From Gerris lacustris (taxonomy: Eukaryota; Arthropoda; Insecta; Hemiptera; Gerridae), in NCBI GenBank assembly GCA_951217055.1, contig OX578280.1:9798271-9862270 (forward strand): a stretch of 64,000 bases of DNA. The letters run 5' to 3'. The first letter of the stretch is position 1. Every line of letters starts with the position of its first letter. This document shows, piece by piece, positions 1-11,736 of this stretch. The notes under the pieces were generated by a model, which was given only the letters and a program-made list of their open reading frames with translations, was not told the DNA's origin and made no database searches. The position numbers and the translations under genes were made by a program.

Positions 1-185
1 CTAAATTGATACTTTGATTCGTGTAAAAACTCAAAACAATTTTGACAGATTATATAAAGAAAAAAACGTGTTAAAAAATTAAACCAATTAGACAATAATG
101 CGGCTTGTAAAAGCATGAAATCAATAAAGTACGTGGATAGGATGCGAGGAAGCTATTTGCCCCACCAATTGGCAGTCTATTTTTT
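1..185 (-). repeat. R1 interspersed repeat, partial
   Basis: The tail of an R1 copy whose other end lies left of the window. It shows the poly-T/AATTTTGACAG stretch, the GATGCGAGGAAGCTAT motif and the terminal CCAATTGGCAGTCTA end. In block B the same end is interrupted by a hAT element that finishes at 19,069. Confidence 0.8.
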
Positions 186-547
186 TTAATACAAGATTAA
201 TTATAATTAAATAAATGGTTATTTGTTAAACCTCTTAAGAACCATTTTTAGCCAAATGTATTTAAGGTTGAACGAATTTCGGTACAAAAGTCGACAATAC
301 TAATTGTATTTGCCTTCATGTCAAACGTTAAATAACTTGCGTTTGTCTTTGAATTTCATCCACCTTTGCTCCTCAAGCTCTTGTAATACGTTTAAATGGC
401 TTATAGTCATGCTTCAACCGGAACTTAGATTTTTTATTTATGTAGTCTTTTTCTTTATTTATGGTATTAATGAGTTCGTTACTGTTATAGTTATGTAATG
501 TTTTATTGTATTATTGATTCTTTTTTTACTTTATTAATTTTTAGTTT
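186..547. other. AT-rich non-coding stretch
   Basis: Shared with block B (19,100-20,010), where a hAT element (19,200-19,731) splits it. The 64-codon frame at 304-498 is shortened and altered in block B, so it is not supported as a gene. Confidence 0.6.
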
Positions 548-1045
548 TACCACTTGGTACGGGTATTATATGTAAATTGCACCATTTAGTTTTTTGCAAA
601 AAAAAAATTAATGTTTTACGAAGTAAGGAAAATAAACTAGGTTAATTGGACCAATTCCTTTCAACCTCTTTTCAATGGTTCCATCGTAAGTAAAATTATA
701 TTTGTACAATGTACATTGGGACGAGGAATATCACACATCTGTAATTGAGTGCGACAATATCTGTTAGCCTAACAATCAAATACACAAAGGGACATTTAGT
801 CCAATGTATTTTGGGACAAAGGAACATCCCACTTATGTAACAAAAAGTGACAAAATCCATTAGTTCAATCATTAAGTTAGACAAAGGGACATTTAGTGGT
901 GCAATTTACACTATTTTACTTACTTCGTTCCAAGAGGTAGTGGTGCAATTTATATGGTTTGACTTACTTCGTTTTATATTGGAGTGGTGCAATTTATATA
1001 TACTTTAATTTACATCGTTCAAAAAAATGGTGCAATTTACAGTTC
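548..1045. repeat. Degenerate repeat region built on TGGTGCAATTTA
   Basis: The motif GGTGCAATTTA and its reverse complement recur at least six times, as does GACAAAGGGACATTTAGT. The two ends are roughly inverted (ACCACTTGG... and ...AAGAGGTAGTGGT), so this may be a decayed terminal-inverted-repeat element. The block B counterpart is about 20,010-20,500. Confidence 0.5.
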
Positions 1046-1670
1046 CCCCTTGATTCAGCAGTCAAGTTGACATTTCAATTGTCATTCCTTTACAATCACA
1101 GGCTGTATAAAGCATGTGTTGTGGCTGTAATAAAACATAATTATTCTTAAAAAAATTGGATCTATTGACCGATATTTTGTGGATATTGAACATGATAAAA
1201 TTAACACTTGAATGAAACACACGTTGTTCAAGCTAAAATATATATATTTGTCTAACCACAGTTTTTATATATTACAATGAGACGATCGTTTCAGCCTTCG
1301 ACTATCTTCAGTGACCCGTATATATAGACTCAGAGTCTTTATTCTTTATAAAAGTTACCTCAGCTCACAGTAGAATCGCTTTGAGTTTATCCCTGGTTGT
1401 AAAGTTAGATTTTATGATTAAAGGCAGGAAGTTATTGATAATTGATGAAATGACCTTGTGATTATGGTTAATGATAATTTGATTTATTGATTAATCACGT
1501 CATTATAAAACGTTGGTTTTATTATTGATGAGTATAGGATACATCACAAGCAAGTTAATGTATTATAATAGTGCTTAATTTATTAACAACATTTATTCCG
1601 AGCTCCAATGTTTGAACCATTGCTGTCGTCTTTCATCCTATCTTGTGGGATTTTTTCATTTTGTTTCCAA
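1046..1670. other. AT-rich non-coding stretch
   Basis: No coding potential, RNA gene or repeat structure was seen. The sequence is collinear with about 20,500-20,790 in block B, but block B lacks several segments. Confidence 0.5.
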
Positions 1671-2190
1671 GTCTGTCGAAGCTAACGGAAGCAATGTGAT
1701 CATTCCGAAGAACGTACATTTTTTAGGTCTTCAATGTCAAAAATTCCAAGACAGAACTCCGTTTCACACATCAGAGAACATTTTTGATTACGTGTCAGTC
1801 TTTCTGTCTGTAGCTCAATTTTTCCGAACCAACATATCTTAAAATGTTTAATAAAATTTGGATGGTTGGCCACAATTAGCCCATATTGTTAATTCCATAT
1901 AGGTTTCACCCCTCAGCACCCATTTGTTTTTCTTCTACATCCACACAAACATACTTATTTATGCCTATATCTTTAAAAGTACTTATTTGATTTTTATGAA
2001 AATTGTTTGGTTTGTCGAAAGTAGCCCGCAGATAACCACAGATTAATTTCCACCCTTTGCGCTCTTTAGATTTTGCTTAATTGATACTTTAATTCGTGTG
2101 AAATATCAAAACAATTTAGAGAGATTTGAAAAACGGAGGGATAATTAAACAAATTTGACAGATTTGATTTGTTTAAACAGCTTGGTTTTC
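1671..2190 (-). repeat. R1 interspersed repeat
   Basis: Near full-length. It runs from CTAACGGAAGC through the GTGATCATTCCGAAGAACG and TCTGTCTG segments to the AATTTAGAGAGATTTG tail. Absent at the equivalent place in block B, where the minisatellite begins almost directly. The 76-codon frame at 1612-1842 is a by-product of this repeat. Confidence 0.75.
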
Positions 2191-2299
2191 CGGTGAAATC
2201 TGCGTCACTAAGGGGTTGAAGTCCCCCCCCCCCTAATGTTATTACACGTCTACCAGCAATAGCTTACGCACCAAGTTAAACTAGTTTAAGTTTGTCAGC

Positions 2300-3245
2300 T
2301 TTCCGGACGACCGTTCCTTCAACCAAACTCGTTGGGAAACAAGGTCAGTCCACCGCTTCCTCAATCGGACACGTTCGGAAAAAAGTTCGGCGGACCGTTC
2401 CTTCAATCGGACACGTTGGGAAACAAGTTCGGTCGACCGTTCCTTCAAGCGGACTCGTTGGGAAACAAGGTCAGTCCACCGCTTCCTTCAATCGGACACG
2501 TTCGGAACCAAGCTCGGTCGACTTCTTCCTTCAATCGGATCCTACGGAAACAAGGTCTGTCCACCGCTTCCTTCAATCGGACACGTTGGGAAACAAGTTC
2601 GGTCGACTGTTCCTTCAAGCGGACTCGTTGGGAAACAAGGTCAGTCCACCGCTTCCTTCAATCGGACACGTTCGGAAACAAGGTCGGTCCACCGCTTTCG
2701 AATCAATCGGACATGTTTCGAAACAATTTTGGTTGACGGTTCCTCCAATCGGACCCTACAGAAACAAGGTCTGTCCACCGCTTCCTTCAATTGGACACGT
2801 TTGGAACCAAGCTCGGTCGACTTCTTCCTTCAATCGGACCCTACGGAAACAAGGTCTGTCCACCGCTTCCTTCAATCGGACACGTTTGGAAACAAGTTCG
2901 GTCGACTTCTTCCTTCAATTGGACACGTTTGGAAACAAGTTCGGTCGACCGTTCCTTCAAGCGACTCGTTGGGAAACAAGGTCAGTCCACTGCTTCCTTC
3001 AATCGGACACGTTCGGAAACAAGGTCGGTGCACCGCTTTCATCAATCGGACATGTTTCGAAACAATTTTGGTTGATGGTTTCTCCAATCGGACCCTACGG
3101 AAACAAGGTCTGTCCACCGCTTCCTTCAATCGGACACGTTCGGAACCAAGTTCGGTCGACTTCTTCCTTTAATCGGACACGTTCGGAACCAAGTTCGGTC
3201 GACTTCTTCCTTCAATCGGACACGTTTGGAAACAAGATCAATTGA
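2300..3245. repeat. Minisatellite array, 42/43-bp units (block A)
   Basis: About 22 units of the form CGGACACGTTCGGAAACAAG followed by GTCGGTCCACCGCTTCCTTC. Units are 42 or 43 bp, in GGACAC and GGACTC versions. No unit contains a stop codon in the three forward frames, so long overlapping frames (up to 317 codons) stay open at once. That is a repeat artefact and I do not call a protein. The array ends at a non-repetitive GCCGCCATGACACTG, shared with block B. Block B carries the same array enlarged to about 1.6 kb. Confidence 0.92.
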
Positions 3246-4658
3246 AGCCGCCATGACACTGGACCTGTTTTGTGATTACCAGTAGTAATGCGCCCTTTTG
3301 AAGACAATCTAACATTAAGAGTAGTTCTATATCCTAAAGTCGATAGCTAACCAACAAGATATTGGCCTAAGCCCAACGTCAAACTAATAATACAAATTTT
3401 TAAATTGATCCTCAAACAGCACTATCTTACTGAATCAAGTTAATCAAACATTTTAATTAAAAAAAAAGAACTTTAATTGCAATTAAAATTAACGCAGAAA
3501 TGATTATATTTTAAAAGAGTGATCGAGTTGAAATAATATTTAAAAAAAAGTTTAACACATTATGTGACGTCATTGCTGGCAATGAAGCTATAAGAGATCT
3601 GCTCTTCAGTCCAACACGTTTTGTTTACTGTTCTACTTTCTTCCGTCTATTCCATCTCGCATTTTCTTTATATTTTGTTTTCATTAATACATGTCTGTGT
3701 TGTTACAAACTCAAGTACACCATGTTTTCACAAATTAAACACAGCACTTAATATCTTTCTATTATATTGCGCACAAACACAAACCTAACAGCATATTATA
3801 ATGACAATTTCACATATATTTTTACTTCTTATATAAAATATAATTTTGTTAATAAAATAAATCTTTAAATAGTAATATTGTTTTAAACTTTCACTGCACA
3901 CACATGTTGAAATTTAATTTTTATTTATTTATTTTTAGTACTTGGAGTTCATTAATAAAAATCATTTTGGTTTCAAATTACTAATTTTAAAATACTTATT
4001 ACTTATTCAAAGGATATATGAATTTTGAAAAAAGAGGTTCATATAAAAAATATTGTTTGAAGCTTCCCAATGTTTTGTTCGAGCATTGGCGAAGCATGGC
4101 AAATAAGTCTGTGTTAGAGGAGAATTTTAGTCATCTTATCCCTTCCAATTTTTATGGTTTCGTTGGTAAAACCAAAAAAGAAACCCTAATTGTTTTGTTC
4201 TTGTGTCTGTCTTTCACTCAATACGGTTCTAACAACTTTTTACTTTTTCCTACCTAAAGGAAAAGTATTTTTTTTTTTTACTAAAAAAATTCGAAACCCA
4301 TATTCAACGGATTATCCGTTTTGGGTGTTTTCAAGACGATTTGGGTGGTTTTAGCTGTTTTTTTTTAGCTATCTGTCTGTCTGTCTGTGTCAATCATAAC
4401 TCCCACAGTTTTCAAGCTAGAGAGTTGAAACTTGGTACACAATTCAATCTTTGCATGCAGTTGTGCTGCCCTGAAAATCTTTCATTTTTGAGTCATTAAC
4501 CCATTTTTTGTGCGTCAGCAAAAATTTAAACAATTCTTAAAAATGTTCCGATTAGGCTGAAAATCGCACCAATTATACATCTCTCTAAGATAAATAAGTC
4601 CATCGTATTTTAACTTAATATCTGCCAAAATTTAGAAATTATTTGGTGAGGAAATGTT
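3246..4658. other. AT-rich non-coding stretch with a TCTG-containing repeat
   Basis: Collinear with 22,425-24,124. Positions 4,250-4,560 carry a moderately repeated motif (TCTGTCTGTCTGTG, then AACTCCCACAGTTTTCAAGC) that also occurs at 23,640-24,000. The 79-codon frame at 4018-4257 is broken by a stop in block B (near 23,363), so it is not supported as a gene. Confidence 0.6.
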
Positions 4659-4892
4659 CAGTGGCGTAGCTAGACCTTTGGGGGCCCCCCCGCAAGAACT
4701 TTTTGGGGGCCCCTCACCAAAAAAAAATTGATGAGCACAAAAAAAAAAAAAAACCTCTTGCGTTCAGGATTGGGGGCCCCCTCGACGTTGATACAAGGAT
4801 AGTAATTCCAGTTATTTCTGGATTTGGGGGCCCCCTGGCACTGGGTGCCCCCCCGCAATGCGGGCCCGCGCGGGCCCATAGTTACGCCACTG
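4659..4892. mobile_element. hAT-type MITE, 234 bp, block A only
   Basis: Begins CAGTGGCGTAGCTAG and ends GTTACGCCACTG, an imperfect inverted repeat. It is flanked by the 8-bp direct repeat GAAATGTT (4651-4658 and 4893-4900). Block B has the uninterrupted site with one GAAATGTT near 24,125. An 8-bp duplication with CAG...CTG ends is the hAT signature. The GC-rich interior of GGGGCCCC runs explains the short frames on both strands. Confidence 0.9.
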
Positions 4893-5158
4893 GAAATGTT
4901 CTGAGACTCCCCTCGTCCGCACCTCTTTAATCCTTTAAAAAAAAGACGGTTAAAATTAATCTGGGGCTATCTGCGGGTAACTTTCGACAAACTATAAATG
5001 TTTCATACAAATCAGATAAATACTTTTGAATCTAAAGGTGAAAAAACGGAACATAGCTTCCGTTACCTTTTTAAGCTCATAAGGATAATTTAACACCAAA
5101 TTGTAACCAAAGACAAAAATGAGATTCTGCCCATCTAAATGAATATAAAAATCCGAAC

Positions 5159-7465
5159 TTGCTGATAAACCGATCCAGCCAACGTTTCAATATATCTACT
5201 TACAGGTGCGCTCTATTCCGCAGACAGTTATCGCGCCTCTTTGAAAATAGAACGTCTTTCAGACAGAGAACATTTTTGGTCTCGTGTCTGTCTGTCAGTC
5301 TATTTGTCTGCCGTTCAATATTTTCGCGCACCAATATATATCTTAAAAACTGTGTTAGTTTTTAATGAAATTTAGATGGTAGGTCATAATTAGTCCATTG
5401 TTGGTACCATATAAGTTTCAAACTTCATTCTGCGCCTGTTTCTATTTCACATTATGTTTACAAACATACATTTATTTACATCTATATCTCAAAAAGTACT
5501 CATCTGAGATTTAAGACATTTGGATATAGAACGTAGGCCGCAGATAATCTCAGATTAATATTTCAACCGTCTACACTCTTTAATTTTTGCTAAATTGATA
5601 CTTTAATTCATGTAATAAATAAAAATATGACAGATTAATATAAAACGAGGGAACAAATAAATAATCTGCTGCCAATTAGTGTGGCACATAGCTTCCTCGC
5701 GCCATTTTTAGTATACTTAATGGTTGTATATGCTTTAAAACCTACTACTGTCAAATTCATTTAATTTTCCCCCCGTTTTTTAAATTTGTCAAACTTTTTT
5801 GATTTTGTTCTGTAACCTTTGGTAAGCTCGGAAGCTATGTGATCGTTCTGAAGAATGAAACATTTTTAGGTCTCCAATTTAAAAAATTCCGAGACAGAAA
5901 TCCGTTTCAGACATCAGGGAACATATTTGGTTCCGTGTCTGTCTGTCGCTCAATTTTTGCGAACCAACATAATATCTTAAAAACTACACATCCGATTTTA
6001 ATGACATTTGGATGGTAGATCATAATTAGCTCATTGTTGGTTCCATATATGTTTCAACCTTCTGCGCTCATTTTTTTCTCTTTCACATGAGCACAAACAT
6101 ACATTTATTTACACCTATAGCTTTAACAGTACTTATTTGATTTGTTTGAAACTTTTATAGTTTATCGAAAGTAGCCCGCAGATTGCCACTGATTAATTTG
6201 AACCGTCTGCGCTACTCTTTAACTTTTGCTAAATTGGTACTCTAATTTATGTAAATAATCCGTCAAAACAATTTTGACAGATAAAAAATATAGACTGCCA
6301 ATTGGTGTGGCACATAGCTTCCTCGCATCCTATCACGTACATTATTAATTTTATAGCTTATGCATTTACAAGCCATTATTATTGTTTAATTGTTTCCTCT
6401 GTTTCTTTAATCTGTCAAAATTGTTTTGGTTTTATACTTTAATTAAAGTATCAATTAAGGAAAAGTTAAAGAGCGCAGACGGTTCAAAGTAATCTGGGGC
6501 TATCTGCGGGCTACTTTCGATAAACTATAAATGTTTCATACAAATCAGATAAGTACTTTTGAAGCTATAGGTGTAAATAAATGTATGTTTGTGCGCATGT
6601 GGAAGAGAAACAAATGGGCGCAGAAAGTTAAAACACATCAACAATGGGCTACTCATGACCTACCACCCAAATTTCATTAAAATTGGACGTGTAGTTTTTA
6701 AGATACATTGGTTCGCAAAAATTGAATGACAGACCGACAGACAAACACGGAACCAAAAATGATCCCTGATGTCTGAAACAGATTTCTGTCTAGGATTTTT
6801 GACCTAAAAATTTATAGTTCTTCTTCACGATCACATAGCTTCCGTTACCTTCGGTAAGCTCGGAAGCAAAAACGGGGAAAACAATAAAACAAATTAGACA
6901 ATAATGGCTTTTAAAAGTATAAAATCAATAAAGTTCGTTATAGTATGCGAGGAAGTTATGCGACACACCAATTGGCAGTCTATTTTACATGCATTAAATT
7001 ATCAATTTAGCAAGATTTAGCAAGAGCCCGAGATAAAATCAGATAACAGATAAGAGCTTAAATGGATAACATCAATCTGGAGCTATCTGCGGGCTACTTT
7101 TGACAAACCATCCACATTTTATTAAAATTAGATAAATTCTGTTCAAGATATAGGTGTAAATAAATGTATGTGGGTGCGTATATGAAAAAAAACAAATAGA
7201 CGTAAGAACGTTGAAACTAATATGGGACCAACAATGAGCTGGTTATGACCTACCATCCAAATTGCACCAACATCGGACAAGTAGTTTTTAAGATATGTTG
7301 GTTCGAAAAAATTGAGCGGCAGACCAACAGACAGACACAAAACCAAAAATGTTCGCTTATGTCTGAAACGGATTTCTGTCTTGGAATTTTTGAAATCGGA
7401 TAAAACATTTTCATTCTTTGGAACGATCACATAGCTTCCGTTACCTTCGGTAATCTCGGAAGCAA
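5159..7465. repeat. Cluster of R1 copies in both orientations (block A)
   Basis: Successive pieces are about 5225-5665 (-), 5666-5815 (+), 5822-6283 (-), 6290-6870 (+, near full-length and ending in the TTACCTTCGGTAA hairpin), 6875-6985 (-, tail only) and 6986-7465 (+, 5'-truncated). Short frames here translate the CAGA run into SVCLSVCLS-like strings and are not genes. Block B keeps only the outer pieces (25,090-26,190). Confidence 0.8.
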
Positions 7466-7807
7466 TACGATTGTTTTTTTCTTAACATGTTGTTTTAAAT
7501 CATATCAAACAGTTTACAAATTTGCGTTGTTTTGAATTTTAGCGTTGTTTCGACCTGCAGAAATGAATTAATTAAGATGATTTCGAGAAGTAACAGATGG
7601 TCAAAATTATTAACTGAAAAATAGTTTCCGAGAATTTTGAATATGTTTAGAAACTTCCTCATTGCGTCGAATGTAGAAAGAATCCAGCTAGGTTAGCTTC
7701 TAGGTATTGTAAGAGGTTCATTTAGTTTTGTTTATATTATTTTATTTCATTCTTTACATTTATTTTTTTCAACTTTTTAATTTTCTCAAGCAACTTAATA
7801 GCTTCTA

Positions 7808-9607
7808 TAGAGATGATTAGTAATGACGTCACAAGATGGCATAAGCTTTCGATAATTTATTCGATTCGGTTTGTTGTGTTCCTTTTCCTTATCACCTGTT
7901 ATCAATCCCATGTAATTTAAATGAGGGAATTTTTATAACTTTTTTAAATAATTAATTATTAAATTATTATTAATTTATAAGACTTTTCACCCTTTGAATG
8001 ATATTATACTAAGTCTATTTTAACAATGTAAGATAAGAATACATAAAAAATGGCCGTTCTTGTGGTTTAAAATAAGTATTATTGTGAGTGTGTTCTATTA
8101 AATTGATACCCTACGCGTCCGTTCTTATTTATTGTTCATTTTTGAAATGGTTTTTCTATTTTAGTTTGTATATTGTGTCTTCCACCTCCTCGAGCGTTAT
8201 GAAAATTTCATCTATACTTGATTTTTTTTCGGAGGAGAAAAATATTCTTCGAAAAATTATGTCAGAGTACTAAGTAATGTTAAGTTAATGTATTCAATTT
8301 GTTTTGTTAATCAAAATTTTAAACAAGTATATATGCGACGAACTCATATCTTATATTATTATACTCGTTACTATACATAACAAAAAAATACATAAATAAT
8401 AATAATAACAGTCTGGTCGTTGTCTTGTCCTCAACGTCTTTTTCCTAGGCTGGTCAGTGATCTATTTTATAGTATATATTATGTTCCAACATTGGTGAAA
8501 TATAATGTACATTGTAAGTAACCAGGAACAAAATATTATTAGCAAATAATCTTTTATTACCTGGCAGATTAAGTATCATTATCTTTCTACAAGTCTTGTA
8601 TCCTGAGTATACTTAATTGAGTTTCAAAACTTGAGGAAAATTTATTTTCGGACACACAATATGAACACGAACACACTCTGTGAATTTTTATGGTAACAGG
8701 AAATAAGAAAAATCAAGTATAAAGATTAATAACTCAAATAGCTTTTCCGTTGATACGACCCTTCACACATGTACTCATTTTAAACTACTAAAACGAAAGT
8801 TTTTAATGTTTTCCTTATTGCACTCGTTAAAATAGACTTACTATATTAATAGTCCAGGAGATAGCGTGCAAAAAAAGTCTGACTAACATCAAGCTAGAAT
8901 TTTGTATACAAATCAATCTTTTAGCGCCTTTTAAGAATATATGGTCGGCTAAGTTCGTCTGCGGGACATAGCTTGGCAATAGGTTTGAAAAAAACAAACC
9001 GGTGGAGAGCGGCCATGTCTCTCCAATTATGGTGGACAATGTGATTTTCATGATCCTGAGTACAGAATTAGTTAGTAGACCAAAAATCAAGTTGTTGTTA
9101 GTTTGTCCCTTGACAGGTGACCACGTTGATTTTTAGTAATATTTGAATAACTAACCTATCAAGTGCGAAAATAACAACGACTTGATTTTTGGTCTACTAA
9201 CTAATTCAGTACTCAGGATCATGAAAATCACATTGTCCACCATAATTGGCGAGACATGGCCGCTCTCCACCGGTTTTTTTTTCAAACGCCAATTGCCAAG
9301 CTATGTCCCGCAGACTAACTTAGCCGACCACATATTCTTAAAAGGCTCTAAAAGATTGACTTGTATACGAAATTCTAGCTTGATGTTAGTCAGACACTTT
9401 TTTGCACGCTATCTCCTGGACTATAACGTTCAAAGGGTGAAAACTCTTATAAATCAATAATAATTTAATAATTAATTATTTAAAAAGTTGAGAAAATTCT
9501 CCCATTCATTTTACATGGGTTTGATAAGAGGTGATAAGAAAAAGGAACATAACAAACACTGAGTTAAATTTTCGAAAGCTCTTGTGACGTCACACTAATC
9601 ATCTCTA
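7808..9607. mobile_element. Unclassified element with ~185-bp terminal inverted repeats (block A)
   Basis: The left arm (7808-8000) and right arm (9424-9607) are inverted copies at roughly 85% identity. They begin TAGAGATGATTAG and contain GACGTCACAAG, TTCCTTTTCCTTATCACC and an AT-rich TTAATTATT core. The interior has a 61-codon frame (8088-8273) preserved in block B with one amino-acid change; I cannot assign it to any family. A Harbinger MITE (8850-9423) is nested just inside the right arm. The target duplication is not clear, so the superfamily is undetermined. Confidence 0.75.
8850..9423. mobile_element. PIF/Harbinger-type foldback MITE, 574 bp, block A only
   Basis: Ends TAGTCCAGGAG / CTCCTGGACTA, with arms of about 250 bp that are inverted copies of each other. 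It is flanked by the 3-bp direct repeat TAA (8847-8849 and 9424-9426). The same site in block B (27,573-27,575) is empty with one TAA. A 3-bp TWA duplication is characteristic of PIF/Harbinger elements. The 87- and 92-codon frames on opposite strands are the same arm read twice, not genes. Confidence 0.88.
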
Positions 9608-10557
9608 TTTTATATTTAAAATGAATGTGTGAATTCTAAAAATTCAATTTATTAAAAATTAGAGACTGATAGAAATAATATTATAGCACTGATAAAATAT
9701 ATAAGTTCTAAAGGTTGTGATTGAGTGCTTAGTTAGTTAGATCCTGAGTTTATTGTCACATTACTTCTACATATGATTTTAATTTGAATTCATTATAAGT
9801 AATGTGCTATGTTTGGTTATTGTTCGATTAGACCATGCAAGCTATTTTTACCTTTATTGTAAAAAGAGAAAGTAATCTTAATTATTGTTCTTCAGTTAAT
9901 ACCTTCTAATTTCTCCTCTTCTTTTTGAGGTACAAGGGATGATAATTAAAAAACTTAGCTATTTTTTAAATCATTTTTATATTTAATGCAAATTTTCACC
10001 CGTACCTAGCCACCATAATTCACCACCATTAATACTCAGATGAAGGCCTGATGATGCCTAGTTATGGATGAAATTTGCATCAAAAATATAAAAAAAGTCC
10101 AGTCATGCACCATGACCTAATGAGTGAATTTTCAAAGAAATCTATCTATCATTGGCTTATGAAATATAGAAAAATTTTAGTTTAGAATTTGGATGGATAA
10201 AAAAAAAAAAAATAAATAAATAAAATTGGTACACAGGGGTACGGGGTACAAAAGTCAAATTAGTATAATATTATATACCCTTCAAGATGCATGTCGTTGG
10301 AAAGCTCTTTAAGAGTACATTGTTGTTATGTACCTACACTTTTGTCATATTTTCATATAAGAGGGGGGTAAAATGGAAAAACACTATTTGTGACCCTAAA
10401 TTGTTAAAATTTGACCCCTAAATGGACTCCAAAAATACTGGCCAACGAACTCATCCTTTCTTTTGATATTATTGACATTTTAAAATTTGTTTGGATTTTT
10501 TACGCGCATCCTAGGGTGACATATCTTCTGGAGTGACACATACATATATATACATAC
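9608..10557. other. AT-rich non-coding stretch
   Basis: Collinear with 27,757-30,275 in block B, where a 1.55-kb hAT element interrupts it after position 27,907. It includes a patch (10,230-10,450) with GGTACACAGGGGTACGGGG, also found near 55,975-56,000 and therefore repetitive. No gene seen. Confidence 0.6.
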
Positions 10558-10900
10558 ATGCTACTGTCGACAACCCATTCAAATTTCATAAAAATCAGAT
10601 GAGTACTTTTGAAGTTATAGGTGTAAATAAATGTATGTTTGTAAGCATGTTGAAAAGAAAACAAATGGGCACAGAAGATTGAAACTTATAAGGAACCAAA
10701 AATGGGCAAATTCTGATCTTGTTTTTAAGATATGTCGGTTCTCAAAAATTGAGCTATAGTCCGATAGATAAACACGGAACCAAAAATGTTCCCTGATGTC
10801 TGAAACGGATTTTTGTCTTGGAATTATTGGAGACAAAATATTTTCGTCCTTCATAACGATCACATAGCTTCCTTTACCTTCGGTAAGCTCGGAAGCAAAA
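10558..10900 (+). repeat. R1 interspersed repeat, 5'-truncated
   Basis: Contains the AGGTGTAAATAAATGTATG, AAACGGATTT and terminal hairpin segments. The block B copy is at about 30,275-30,600. Confidence 0.75.
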
Positions 10901-11736
10901 TGTATGTAACTTAATTAATTATTATTATCACAGCCAATATGCTCTGTCGCTGAACAGCTGTCTTATATCTGTCAATGTCAAGCCACTACTATACACTAAA
11001 GGATCGCATTATTGCTTATTACAATTAAATAATTGTAGTTGCAGTAGTGAATAAATGTTTAAAAAAAGCTTACTTTTTAGTTTATTATTATTTATTTTTA
11101 TTTACTAGGTACTCATTGTTATTTACAATATTTGGAGATAACATTGGGTGAAAGTTGACCAAAAAGTTGGAAAAGTCATAATAGCAAACCTCTCTCAAAT
11201 TTTGTAAGTTTTATAAGCGGAAAAAATACGAGTCAAGATTTTCTCACTTTTTGATCAATTTTGACCCCCACTTCATCTCTTAACGCTTAAGTATTGATTT
11301 TATGTCTAAAGACCATACGACGGTTTTTTTGCAGAATTTTTTCAGAAGGGAGAAATTCATTGAGTATTCATCTTTCAAATGTAACCTCCCGCAATAAACT
11401 AAAAATGGAAATAATATTACAAACATTGTGTAATTTTTGCGGCGCCCCTGTTAGGATGTCGCGAGAAAATCGGCTCCCCAGGGCCCCGTGACGCACACTT
11501 TGGTGCTTTACAGGAACTTTTGGGATAATCAGCTTTTGCATATTCTGATTCTAGTGAGAAAATATGTATAAATAATAATATAAAAGATGAAATTATAAAA
11601 TTACTTTTGGCCAATTTTGGAGCTCCTCAAATACGGCGCCCAGGGTAGGCTGCCCTCTTTTTTTTTTACTTTTTTCCTTTTACTGTAATTAAATAACAAT
11701 TACAAAAATCACAGGGAAGTACTTGCGTCCAAGTAC
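10901..11736. other. AT-rich non-coding stretch
   Basis: Collinear with 30,601-31,434. A GC-rich patch at 11,440-11,510 (GGCGCCCCTGTTAGG ... CCAGGGCCCCGTGACG) resembles hAT element interiors elsewhere in the window. No gene seen. Confidence 0.5.

Noticed and set aside
2292..3245. A 317-codon frame as a gene
   Set aside because: Same minisatellite artefact; no start context, splice sites or conserved domain.
5281..7400. CRISPR-like or regularly spaced repeats
   Set aside because: Recurring motifs are dispersed R1 copies of unequal spacing in both orientations, in a eukaryotic genome; no repeat-spacer pattern.
8827..9460. 87- and 92-codon frames (MIFGLLTNSVLRIMK...) on opposite strands as a conserved gene pair
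   Set aside because: They are the same inverted arm of the Harbinger MITE read from each end; they recur only where that MITE occurs.
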